Assembly: GCA_947372235.1 (NCBI GenBank)
Contig: CANBSW010000022.1
Location: 1 to 39,534, forward strand
Source: Chitinophagaceae bacterium
GTDB lineage: Bacteria; Bacteroidota; Bacteroidia; Chitinophagales; Chitinophagaceae
Direction of reading: 5' to 3'
Length of the DNA stretch: 39,534 nucleotides
The first letter of the stretch is position 1, and each line of letters begins with the position of its first letter. This document shows, piece after piece, positions 1 to 7,593 of the stretch. Both the position numbers and the translations under genes were made by a program. The notes under the pieces are model-generated. The model was not told the DNA's origin. It saw only the letters and a list, made by a program, of their open reading frames with translations, and ran no database searches.

Positions 1-813
1 TGTGGGTTTATAAAAATACTTCCTGTTTTTATTTTTGTACTGCCCGGATTAATGGCCTGGGTACTTGCACAAAAAGGATTATTTGATATCAGTTCTGTAC
101 AAACAATAAGTGCGGCCGGTAAAACCATCACTGAATCGAAGGGCATTTATACTTTAATGATTACCCAACTTGTTCCAACGGGGCTTGTAGGTATTTTAGT
201 GGCAGCCTTATTGTCGGGATTGATGAGTCAGATCTCAGGTGCTTTAAACTCGATAGCCACCTTGGTAAGTTATGATCTATATAAACGTTACCGTCCGGAA
301 ACAACCGACAAACAATTGGTTCGTGCCGGAAGAATATCTGCGGTGATAGCCTTGCTCATTTCACTTGCTTTATTGCCTTTGATCAATCAATATGAAAGCT
401 TATTCAATGGTATCAATGATGTGATAGCACATATCGCACCACCCATTACAACTGTTTTTTTATTAGGTATTTTCTGGAAGAAAGCATCTGCACTATCTGC
501 ACAATATACTTTGTGGGTAGGATCCGTTTTAGGAGCCGGTATTTTTATTTTGAATAAACTATTCCCAAATACCACCATTGCACATATACCGTTTATGATG
601 ATGGCTTTTTACCTGTTTCTGACTTGCGTGCTTTTGCAGATAGGTCTGTCATACATTTTCCCGGTTCAACATACCAGGGAAAGTGAAACCCTTTATTGGA
701 AATCGCCATTAGAACCCTTGCAGGACAAAGGATGGAGTGGTATTGGTAATTATAAAACCTTATCTATCGTATTGTTAGGGGTGATGATTGTACTCTATAC
801 AATATTTCATTAG
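1..813 (+). CDS. Sodium:solute symporter (SSS family), C-terminal part
   Basis: The frame is open from base 1, so the gene begins upstream of the window; about 270 residues remain. They form several hydrophobic helices, beginning with a KILPVFIFVLPG segment typical of SGLT-like SSS transporters. A later stretch (LVAALLSGLMSQISGALNSIATL) carries the small-residue, Ser/Asn-rich helix that in this family lies near the sodium site. The C-terminus ends in a last membrane helix after a soluble stretch. Family members couple sugar, sugar-acid or related solute uptake to sodium across the inner membrane. The RhaM-like gene starts 18 bp downstream, so the two are probably co-transcribed, and the substrate may be a monosaccharide released by this locus, for example rhamnose or galacturonate. 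The substrate is inferred from neighbours only. The first methionine at 52 is internal and is not the true start. Confidence 0.88.
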   Translation, partial: CGFIKILPVFIFVLPGLMAWVLAQKGLFDISSVQTISAAGKTITESKGIYTLMITQLVPTGLVGILVAALLSGLMSQISGALNSIATLVSYDLYKRYRPETTDKQLVRAGRISAVIALLISLALLPLINQYESLFNGINDVIAHIAPPITTVFLLGIFWKKASALSAQYTLWVGSVLGAGIFILNKLFPNTTIAHIPFMMMAFYLFLTCVLLQIGLSYIFPVQHTRESETLYWKSPLEPLQDKGWSGIGNYKTLSIVLLGVMIVLYTIFH

Positions 814-830
814 CATAAAACTATCCCGTC

Positions 831-1283
831 ATGTTTTCTTTGATAAGAATTGCGATTTGTTGTATGGTCTTAACAGGGGCGAGTTCCTGTACGCAAAAAC
901 AAAATTCATCAAAAACTGATCAAATAATAAAAGCAACCAAAACTGTTCAACGGTTTGGTATGGTAACCGGACTTAAACCCGGGAAAATGGAATATTACAA
1001 ACAATTGCATGCTGCTGTATGGCGCGCTGTTCAGCAAAAAATCAAAGAATGTAATATCCATAATTATTCTATTTACCTTAAAGAAATGGATGGCAAACCC
1101 ATGTTGTTCAGCTATTTTGAATATACCGGACAGAATTTTAATGCCGATATGCAAAAAATGGCCGCAGACTCAGCAACAAAACGTTGGTGGAAAGAAACAG
1201 ATCCTTGTCAGCAACCTTTGCCGGATGCAGCATCTAAAAAACAGATATGGAGTGGGATGGAGGAAATTTTTCATCTTAATTAA
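831..1283 (+). CDS. L-rhamnose mutarotase (RhaM/DUF718) family lipoprotein
   Basis: The protein has 150 residues: a signal sequence ending in a lipobox (GASS before Cys20), then a roughly 105-residue RhaM domain. From memory of E. coli RhaM, the conserved features are present: Tyr/His in YYKQLHAAVW (His60 matching the catalytic His), HNYSIYL at 77-83, RWWKE at 118-122 and a C-terminal M-E-E-I-F-H-L. RhaM interconverts alpha and beta anomers of L-rhamnose and is normally about 104 residues and cytoplasmic. Here the lipid anchor places it in the periplasm or at the outer membrane. It sits between the symporter (18 bp) and a glycosidase gene (27 bp), which fits anomer conversion of rhamnose just before uptake. 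The family assignment is strong. The sugar specificity (rhamnose rather than fucose or another deoxysugar) and the membrane location are inferred. Confidence 0.87.
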   Translation: MFSLIRIAICCMVLTGASSCTQKQNSSKTDQIIKATKTVQRFGMVTGLKPGKMEYYKQLHAAVWRAVQQKIKECNIHNYSIYLKEMDGKPMLFSYFEYTGQNFNADMQKMAADSATKRWWKETDPCQQPLPDAASKKQIWSGMEEIFHLN

Positions 1284-1310
1284 ATTGTATACCAATTCAA
1301 TCAATCAATA

Positions 1311-2495
1311 ATGAATCATCATACTCATAAAAAAACAATAAGCCTATTTATTTTCAGTTCCCTTTTTTCTTTGCTTGCCATTTCTCAGGATAACCTGAAT
1401 CTGAGTCAAAAACTGGGTAAAGTGGATTCTTCTAATATTTTTATTTCAAAAGATTATTATACATGGTGCAGTTCAGTGATCAAAGGGGATGATCAGAAAT
1501 ATTATATGTTTTATTCACGCTGGCCACATGGTAAACGGGCATTGGATGATGATTCGCTGAATTATATTTTTGATGGGTTTGCCGGCTGGCAGAAATATTC
1601 CGAAATAGCCATTGCTGTGTCTGATAAATTGGAAGGCCCCTATAAACATATTACCACTGTTCTGAAAAGTACAGGTAAGGCCGGGCGATGGGATAGGTTT
1701 ACCATGCACAACCCCCATATTCAAAAATTCGACGGATATTATTATCTCTATTTTATCAGTACTGCCTATGATTCTGCTTATGTTCCGGTAGGAGCAAATC
1801 AAACAAAGGAGCAAACACAATGGTTTAGGTATAATTGCGCACAGTCTATCGGTGTAGTGAAAGTGAAAACCATCAGAGATTTTATTACCGGAAATTTTAA
1901 AATGCCCGAACAGCCAATCGTGCGGGTAGACAAAGTAAGAACTTTCGAAGTGGTAAATAATCCATCTGTTACAAAAGGCCCGGGTGGAAAATATTTTATG
2001 ATGTATAAATCAAGAAAACCCGGCGGGCATATGATGTTCTGGTGGGCTGTAGCAGATAAACCGGATGCTCCATTCACAACTATTTCAAATGTTACCTCAG
2101 ATGCCGATATGGCTTGTGAGGATCCATGTATGTGGTATGATGATAAAGAGAAGAGCTTTTATGCCGTTGCCAAATATTTTTCTCAAAGCAAAAAATATGG
2201 GTTGCAATTCGGGTCATTGGTGATGTTACAGTCAAAAGATGGAAAGGAGTGGAGTTTCCCCAACAACCCGGAAGTATCCAAACGCGAACTGAATTTTAAA
2301 GATGGTAATAAAATGCTGCTAAATAGGTTGGAACGACCATTTATATATCGAGATAAGAAAGGGATACCAATCGCTTTGTTTGCCGCAGCTTCTTATGAAG
2401 CACCCAATCAGGGAGATCCGTTGCATGTGGACTATAAACATAATACTTTCAATGTTTGTATACCCTTAACTGTAAATAAATCAGTAAAAAAATAG
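1311..2495 (+). CDS. Secreted five-bladed beta-propeller glycosidase-like protein (GH43-like fold)
   Basis: The protein has 394 residues with an N-terminal signal peptide (hydrophobic FIFSSLFSLLAIS, cleavage near residue 25). The body looks like the five-bladed propeller of GH43/GH117-type glycosidases: repeated blades of the type DQKYYMFYSRWP, SDKLEGPYKH, NPHIQKFDGYYYLYF, NPSVTKGPGGKYFMMYKSR, CEDPCMWYDDKEKSFYAVAK. The acidic residues opening several blades and the NPHI and CEDP motifs are where such enzymes place catalytic acids, but the exact catalytic set cannot be fixed by eye. It follows the RhaM-like gene by 27 bp and is probably in the same operon, so it likely trims side chains or chain ends of the target glycan in the periplasm. 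The family number and substrate are uncertain. Confidence 0.72.
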   Translation: MNHHTHKKTISLFIFSSLFSLLAISQDNLNLSQKLGKVDSSNIFISKDYYTWCSSVIKGDDQKYYMFYSRWPHGKRALDDDSLNYIFDGFAGWQKYSEIAIAVSDKLEGPYKHITTVLKSTGKAGRWDRFTMHNPHIQKFDGYYYLYFISTAYDSAYVPVGANQTKEQTQWFRYNCAQSIGVVKVKTIRDFITGNFKMPEQPIVRVDKVRTFEVVNNPSVTKGPGGKYFMMYKSRKPGGHMMFWWAVADKPDAPFTTISNVTSDADMACEDPCMWYDDKEKSFYAVAKYFSQSKKYGLQFGSLVMLQSKDGKEWSFPNNPEVSKRELNFKDGNKMLLNRLERPFIYRDKKGIPIALFAAASYEAPNQGDPLHVDYKHNTFNVCIPLTVNKSVKK

Positions 2496-2733
2496 TTCCG
2501 GTGTGACTGATAATTAGCTAATACTTGTTTTATGAAATTGCGCAGTAATCATTTGTTGTTCACTACGGTGCTAACAAGTAAAGAATTATCTGCTCAACAG
2601 ATAGTAAACATTATTCCTAAACGATTATATTGATTGAAAAATCTACCTGATATGGGAAACAGTGTAGATGATACTATATTTATTGTAACGTGCGATAGTC
2701 ATTTTTTTTAAGGAGCATTAATACTCTTTTCTC

Positions 2734-5016
2734 ATGAAATGGATTTGTTTTTTGTTCGCAACCTTTTATTCCTGTGAATATATTGATGCTCAACAAGAGC
2801 CGCATTTTAAATGGGCTGATTACATGAAGAAACAGGAGTTGCATTGGGACAGTATCAGTACCAATTATTATACCGGGATATTATTAGGTAATGGAAGACT
2901 GGGCACCAATATCTATAAAGAAAATGATTCATCCATCCGCTTTGATATTGGACGATCTGATGTAACTGATCAGCGGCCACATTATCCGGATAGTATGTTT
3001 GCAGAGCAATTGGTATCAAGACCAAGACTACCGATTGGTAAAATGTTATTGGTATTGAATGGAAGGATCATAAGTGCACAAATGAAACTTGATATCTACA
3101 ATGCAGAAGCTTCAGGAACCATTCAAACCACAAAAGGGAAAATTCAGTTTACTGCCATCGTGCCAACTGGTGAAGAAGTTATTAGACTTACTGTTGTAGA
3201 ATCCGCGGGTGAAATAAATACCCATTGGCAATGGGTACCCGAAAAAAGTACCAGCCCAAGAATCAGTTTTGGTTCTGTTAACCCCCAAAGATTCAATTAT
3301 GTAAATAATCCCTCAGCAGAACTAAAAGATTCTGCAGGGTATTTTATTTGCTACCAGCCTTTGTTAAACAAAGGATCGTATGCCACAGTTTGGAAGACAA
3401 CAAAAAATCAAAACAAAGCTTCTGTTACTATTACAGTTGGCTATCAATTTGCAAATCAAAAAAACTCAGTAAAAGAAGCAATAACTTATCTGCAAAAATG
3501 TGAGTTAAAGAAAAATAGTGAAATGGAAAGAACTCATCGCCAATGGTGGAATTCCTATTTTCAAAAAAGTTTTATTTCCATACCCGATGCTCGAATGGAA
3601 GGCTATTACTGGATGCAGTTATACAATCTTGCATCTGCCACAAGACAGGGTAAGCCAATGGTTGATCTGATGGGCCCCTGGTTTACCAGTAAAACACCGT
3701 GGCCAGCTATATGGTGGAATTTAAATACACAACTCGCTTACTCACCTATATTCACTTCCAACCATTTAGAAATAGGAAGATCACTATTTGATGGATTAAA
3801 TTCAAATGTTCAGAATCTGATCAATAACGTACCTGTTGAATGGCGGAATGATGCAGCTGCCATAGGCAGAATTTCAAGTTATGATCTTGTCAGTCCTTTA
3901 GTTAGCGGCGACCTTCGCAATGGAAGATTTGAACCCGGAGACCTTACCTGGACCCTTTATTATTACTATCAATATTTTCTATATTCCCTTGATACTGCTG
4001 AATTAAAGAAGCATATCTACCCATTGCTCAAACGTTCTGTAAATTATTTAGTTCATCTGCTATATAAAGATGAAAAAGGGATCTATCATTTACCTGCCTC
4101 CCAATCACCTGAATATGCCAATACAGAAGATGCACATTATACATTAAGTAGTTTGAGATGGGGATTGGGAACCGTTCTGCGAATTGATTCAATGCTTGCA
4201 TTGCATGATGCCACACGAAAAAAATGGGAAGACGTTTACAAAAACCTGGTGCCATATTATGTGAATGAAACGGGGTATATGATGGGAAAGGATCTTGCTT
4301 TAACATCCTCTCACCGGCATTTCTCACATCTTTTAATGATCTATCCATTCAGGGAGGTTTCTATAATAGATTCCACAAGTTTGGGATTAATAAATCGCTC
4401 AATAAATCATTGGCAGTCGTTGGATAAAGCTTTGGCCGGATATTCATATGTGGGAGCCTCATCTATGTCTTCCTTATTGGGTAAAGGAAATGATGCTTAT
4501 GATTATCTGAATAAATTTCTTAACCGACATGGAGAAGCTAATGGCCTTTACAAAGAATCCGGTCCTTGTTTTGAAACACCTATGGCTACTGTGACAAGTA
4601 TGCTTGAAATGTTGCTGCAAAGCCAAGGAGAAGTGATAAAAGTATTTCCCGCCATTCCTGATTCGTGGAAAGAAGTGAGTTTTGAAAATTTAAGAACGGA
4701 GGGTGCTTTTTTGGTTAGTGCTATTAAAATAAATGGACAAACCGAATTAATTAAAGTGAAAAGTACTTATGGTGGACGTGTACTGATTGAAACAGATATG
4801 AAAGACAGTGATGTTACCCTTTTTTCCAGTTTAGGTAAAACAAATAGAGAATCAATTAAAAAAAGCAATTCAAAAATATCATTTCAATTCACTATGAAAC
4901 AAAATGAAATAATAGTAATAAAGAAAAAGAAATCCTCTTCAACTTTATCTGTTATGCCTGTTCCAATAACTTCGTTCCATAGTAGTTATTGGGGATTACA
5001 AAGATCCAGGAAATAA
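2734..5016 (+). CDS. GH95-like secreted glycoside hydrolase
   Basis: The protein has 760 residues, with a short N-terminal signal-like segment (start to about residue 19, DAQ). The family traits of GH95 are visible in order: N-terminal GILLGNGRLGTNIY, an N-x-N-x-Q motif (Asn329, Asn331) in the position of the water-activating asparagines, SPEY with Glu460 in the position of the general acid, SSHRHFSHLLMIYPF, and a C-terminal beta domain (VFPAIPDSWKEVSF). GH95 contains alpha-L-fucosidases and alpha-L-galactosidases acting on plant and host glycans. The usual Q-I-D-x-N-F-G stretch near the end of the catalytic domain is replaced by GPCFETP around Glu614, so the active site differs from characterised members. 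A 238-bp gap separates it from the upstream operon, so it may have its own promoter. Terminal deoxysugar or galactose removal is the best guess. Confidence 0.75.
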   Translation: MKWICFLFATFYSCEYIDAQQEPHFKWADYMKKQELHWDSISTNYYTGILLGNGRLGTNIYKENDSSIRFDIGRSDVTDQRPHYPDSMFAEQLVSRPRLPIGKMLLVLNGRIISAQMKLDIYNAEASGTIQTTKGKIQFTAIVPTGEEVIRLTVVESAGEINTHWQWVPEKSTSPRISFGSVNPQRFNYVNNPSAELKDSAGYFICYQPLLNKGSYATVWKTTKNQNKASVTITVGYQFANQKNSVKEAITYLQKCELKKNSEMERTHRQWWNSYFQKSFISIPDARMEGYYWMQLYNLASATRQGKPMVDLMGPWFTSKTPWPAIWWNLNTQLAYSPIFTSNHLEIGRSLFDGLNSNVQNLINNVPVEWRNDAAAIGRISSYDLVSPLVSGDLRNGRFEPGDLTWTLYYYYQYFLYSLDTAELKKHIYPLLKRSVNYLVHLLYKDEKGIYHLPASQSPEYANTEDAHYTLSSLRWGLGTVLRIDSMLALHDATRKKWEDVYKNLVPYYVNETGYMMGKDLALTSSHRHFSHLLMIYPFREVSIIDSTSLGLINRSINHWQSLDKALAGYSYVGASSMSSLLGKGNDAYDYLNKFLNRHGEANGLYKESGPCFETPMATVTSMLEMLLQSQGEVIKVFPAIPDSWKEVSFENLRTEGAFLVSAIKINGQTELIKVKSTYGGRVLIETDMKDSDVTLFSSLGKTNRESIKKSNSKISFQFTMKQNEIIVIKKKKSSSTLSVMPVPITSFHSSYWGLQRSRK

Positions 5017-5526
5017 TGCCCCTTTTTTTGTAGCTTACTTCCACGGTCTTTTGGAACAAGACACTGGAATCAAGTAGCCAATTGAATCCGATTTTGCGAT
5101 TTGCTTAGAAATTTGGCACAAATGGACTGTAGTTAGGGCATTATTATTGCTTAATAATGTGCTTTTGGTTCGAATCCTCTTCACTGCACTTGAGTAGATC
5201 TTAAGCGATTCTGTAAAGAACCGCCTTCTTTATTGTCAATCTTAAAGCCCACCAGTAAAGGGATTTCAGCGAAAATACTATTGGCTCTGATTGCTCGAGC
5301 CTCCCCAAATAAAATTCACCACTTGCTTTTTTAAAGATGAATTATACTTACTGAGTATAGCCAATACCTTACTCCAATATAGTTATTGATTGAGGAAGAG
5401 CTACTGAACTACAAAAGCCACTTGATTAAGCGGCTTTTGTAGTGATAATTCATCCGGCGCCCAGTTATCATTGTCTCTTATAAAAACATGGCATCACCTA
5501 AAAAAACAAAGATTATAGCTATTTTA
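5017..5526. other. Convergent intergenic region with hairpins and possible relic sequence
   Basis: This 510-bp stretch lies between the GH95-like gene (+) and susD (-), both pointing into it. It holds an imperfect 12-bp hairpin just after the GH95-like stop (arms 5039-5050 and 5058-5069, ten of twelve pairs), a small 8-bp hairpin (arms 5139-5146 and 5152-5159), and the strong hairpin at 5408-5443. On the minus strand a start-less frame is open for 44 codons (5315-5184), which may be a decayed coding remnant, but no family is recognised. No intact gene is supported. Confidence 0.5.
5408..5443. terminator. Long hairpin, probable bidirectional terminator of susD
   Basis: A perfect 12-bp inverted repeat (ACTACAAAAGCC at 5408-5419 and its complement at 5432-5443) encloses 12 bases that can add a CTT/AAG mini-stem with a GATT loop. 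It lies 84 bp beyond the susD stop and about 390 bp beyond the GH95-like stop. There is no T-run directly after it on either strand, so termination is inferred from stem strength and the convergent position. Confidence 0.55.
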
Positions 5527-7575
5527 TTATTGCTGTGCCAAGCCATATCCGTTTGTCACTTTCCCATTCGATTTAGCAAGTGTTTCTGCAGGGATTGGCC
5601 AGTAATACCTCGGCGGATCACCAGCGGACGTTATCCCTGAAAGAATGTTTCTTTGGTATACAGCAGTTGCATTGGCTAAATCAATTCCCCAATTCGTTTT
5701 AGCATATCCGGCAGCCACCAAAGCAGTCGCCTCAGCACTGCTTGGATTAATATAGCGGAACAAACCCTGTATTGCTACGTTGCGGGTGGTACCTACTACC
5801 TTACTACTTACAGCTGGAAGTGTAAGGTAATTGTATTGCCCTCTCCATGCCGGGAAAGCGGCGGGGTTAGCAAGGGTATCAGTAGCGGCACAATCATATG
5901 TTAACGGATTGGTTAATGCAACCTTTTTTATCCATATGTAAGCGGGTAAGTCGTTCCCGTTTGCAAAATGATGGTACCCAAGGGTTTTAATATTGTTGAC
6001 TACTGTTGCCATTTCCTGTTGAACAGCGATTGCTCTTTCAGAAAAACTGCCTGAACGGATCATATCCCAACGGCGTTGGCCTTCGCCCAGCAGTTCAAGT
6101 TTACGCTCCTGAAAAATAGCGTCTTTCAACGGCTGTCCTGTTAGTGCAATGTTATGCAGTGCATTACCAAAAGCCCTTTGGCGAATCTGATTAACCAGGT
6201 TAACAGCGTCAGCTTCACCCAGTTCAGCTTTAGCTTCTGCCAGCAGTAAAATAACATCTGCCATCCTTAATATAGGCCAGTTCATACCGGAATTTCTTTG
6301 GGCTGCAACGTAAGGCGGGTTCATCCGGTTCTCGTCCCATTTGTTGGTAGCTATTCCACCGAGACTTTTACTGCCTGGTACAAAACTGATCATCTTCTCA
6401 TTACCATCACCATTACTTGCCGTAACGGTTGCGCTGGCATCTCTCCGGTGATCGGAAATTTCATACTCGCCATAATAAACGGTAGGAATAATACGAAGGG
6501 CACCGAAAGTTTTCGTGGGAGCGGCATTGGAACTACCACCATCAGATGGGCGACCAAAAGCATACGGATATTCACTGGTTGTTGTAAGTGTTCCACCTTG
6601 TATATTTCCAATTTCAAACAATGATTCCGGGCTTACAGCCAGATCTGCAAAATATTGGAAATGACGTTGAAAAGGGTTGTTTGCAAAACCTCTTGCATCA
6701 GCAGTAATTAAACCGGATGTTCCCTGATTGTCGATTGCTTTCTGTAGCCAGGTTTTAGCTATTTGGTAATAAGCAAGATAATCGTTTCGACGGGCGTAAA
6801 CGCATTGGTTGGCGGTATTACCTTTTTTGGTAAAAGTTACACTGCCGTATAAGCCGTCTACATCAGTACGTATGGTTTGATATCCTCCTGCAAAAAGTGC
6901 CAATTCCCCTATCAGTGCATCACAAAACGTTTTAGACATACGTTCGGCATTAATACCGCCCTGTCCAATTTTATACATCAACGGTTCTGCTCTTTGAAGG
7001 CTACTGATCAAACTGTCGTAAATAACAAACCGAGATGTTAATGAATATTCTGCAACACCTTTATTTTCATAACCATAAGGCACATCTCCAAAATGCTGCA
7101 ACAATTGAAAATAACAGAACGCTCTCATAGTTACTGCTTCTCCATAAAGCTGCGTCCAGTCGGTGGTTTTTGCAGCGGCAACATCAGCTGTATAAACATC
7201 TTTTGTGGCAATAATGTCGGCTAACCGGGTTGCCAGGGCAAGCGTTTGATAAAGTCCGTTGAAAGGGTCTTTGATCGCATCAACCCCTAACAAATCAGAC
7301 CTTAAAATGGCATTCAGGTTATTGGTTGAACCATCCTCAGGGTAGTATTCCGCATCCGATCCAACAGGGTCATTCCACCTGTAAGCGCCCATAATACAGT
7401 TTTGACGATAATTAGCATAACACCAGGAGAGCGACTTAAACGTTTCTGTTGTAGTGGATGTAACGAAATTATCATCAACATTGGATGGAGAAGTTACATC
7501 TAAAAATTCCTTTTTACAATGAACCGAAGAGATACACAAGCCAACAATTGCTATATATTTAATATAAGTTTTCAT
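5527..7575 (-). CDS. SusD/RagB-family outer-membrane glycan-binding lipoprotein
   Basis: The protein has 682 residues. The signal ends at Cys20, followed by KKEFLDV, the usual start of mature SusD proteins. Family landmarks follow: alpha-helical TPR-like segments (LATRLADIIATKD, LYGEAVTMRAFCYFQLLQHFGDVPY near residues 125-155) and the C-terminal region WPILRMADVILLLAEAKAEL, then AFGNALHNIALTGQPLKDAIFQERKLELLGEGQRRWDMIR. SusD proteins sit on the cell surface, bind the glycan and close over the SusC barrel as a lid. The length is above the roughly 500-600 of many members, because of extra loops in the C-terminal half. The gene starts 18 bp after the susC stop and is surely co-transcribed with it. 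The ligand is probably a pectic oligosaccharide, judging by neighbours. Confidence 0.95.
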   Translation of the reverse strand: MKTYIKYIAIVGLCISSVHCKKEFLDVTSPSNVDDNFVTSTTTETFKSLSWCYANYRQNCIMGAYRWNDPVGSDAEYYPEDGSTNNLNAILRSDLLGVDAIKDPFNGLYQTLALATRLADIIATKDVYTADVAAAKTTDWTQLYGEAVTMRAFCYFQLLQHFGDVPYGYENKGVAEYSLTSRFVIYDSLISSLQRAEPLMYKIGQGGINAERMSKTFCDALIGELALFAGGYQTIRTDVDGLYGSVTFTKKGNTANQCVYARRNDYLAYYQIAKTWLQKAIDNQGTSGLITADARGFANNPFQRHFQYFADLAVSPESLFEIGNIQGGTLTTTSEYPYAFGRPSDGGSSNAAPTKTFGALRIIPTVYYGEYEISDHRRDASATVTASNGDGNEKMISFVPGSKSLGGIATNKWDENRMNPPYVAAQRNSGMNWPILRMADVILLLAEAKAELGEADAVNLVNQIRQRAFGNALHNIALTGQPLKDAIFQERKLELLGEGQRRWDMIRSGSFSERAIAVQQEMATVVNNIKTLGYHHFANGNDLPAYIWIKKVALTNPLTYDCAATDTLANPAAFPAWRGQYNYLTLPAVSSKVVGTTRNVAIQGLFRYINPSSAEATALVAAGYAKTNWGIDLANATAVYQRNILSGITSAGDPPRYYWPIPAETLAKSNGKVTNGYGLAQQ

Positions 7576-7593
7576 TCTTTTTGTGTTTAACTG

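Noticed and set aside
1009..1311. + strand 100-residue frame inside the mutarotase gene
   Set aside because: It is an alternative frame of a gene with clear family motifs in the main frame.
5167..5177. tRNA-like T-loop string GGTTCGAATCC
   Set aside because: The flanks cannot form a T-stem or an acceptor stem, and no anticodon arm lies upstream, so it is not a tRNA gene.
5184..5315. Minus-strand open frame of 44 codons
   Set aside because: It has no start codon and no recognisable family; it is mentioned only as a possible relic.
6298..6624. + strand frame opposite susD
   Set aside because: Antisense shadow of the strongly supported SusD-like gene.
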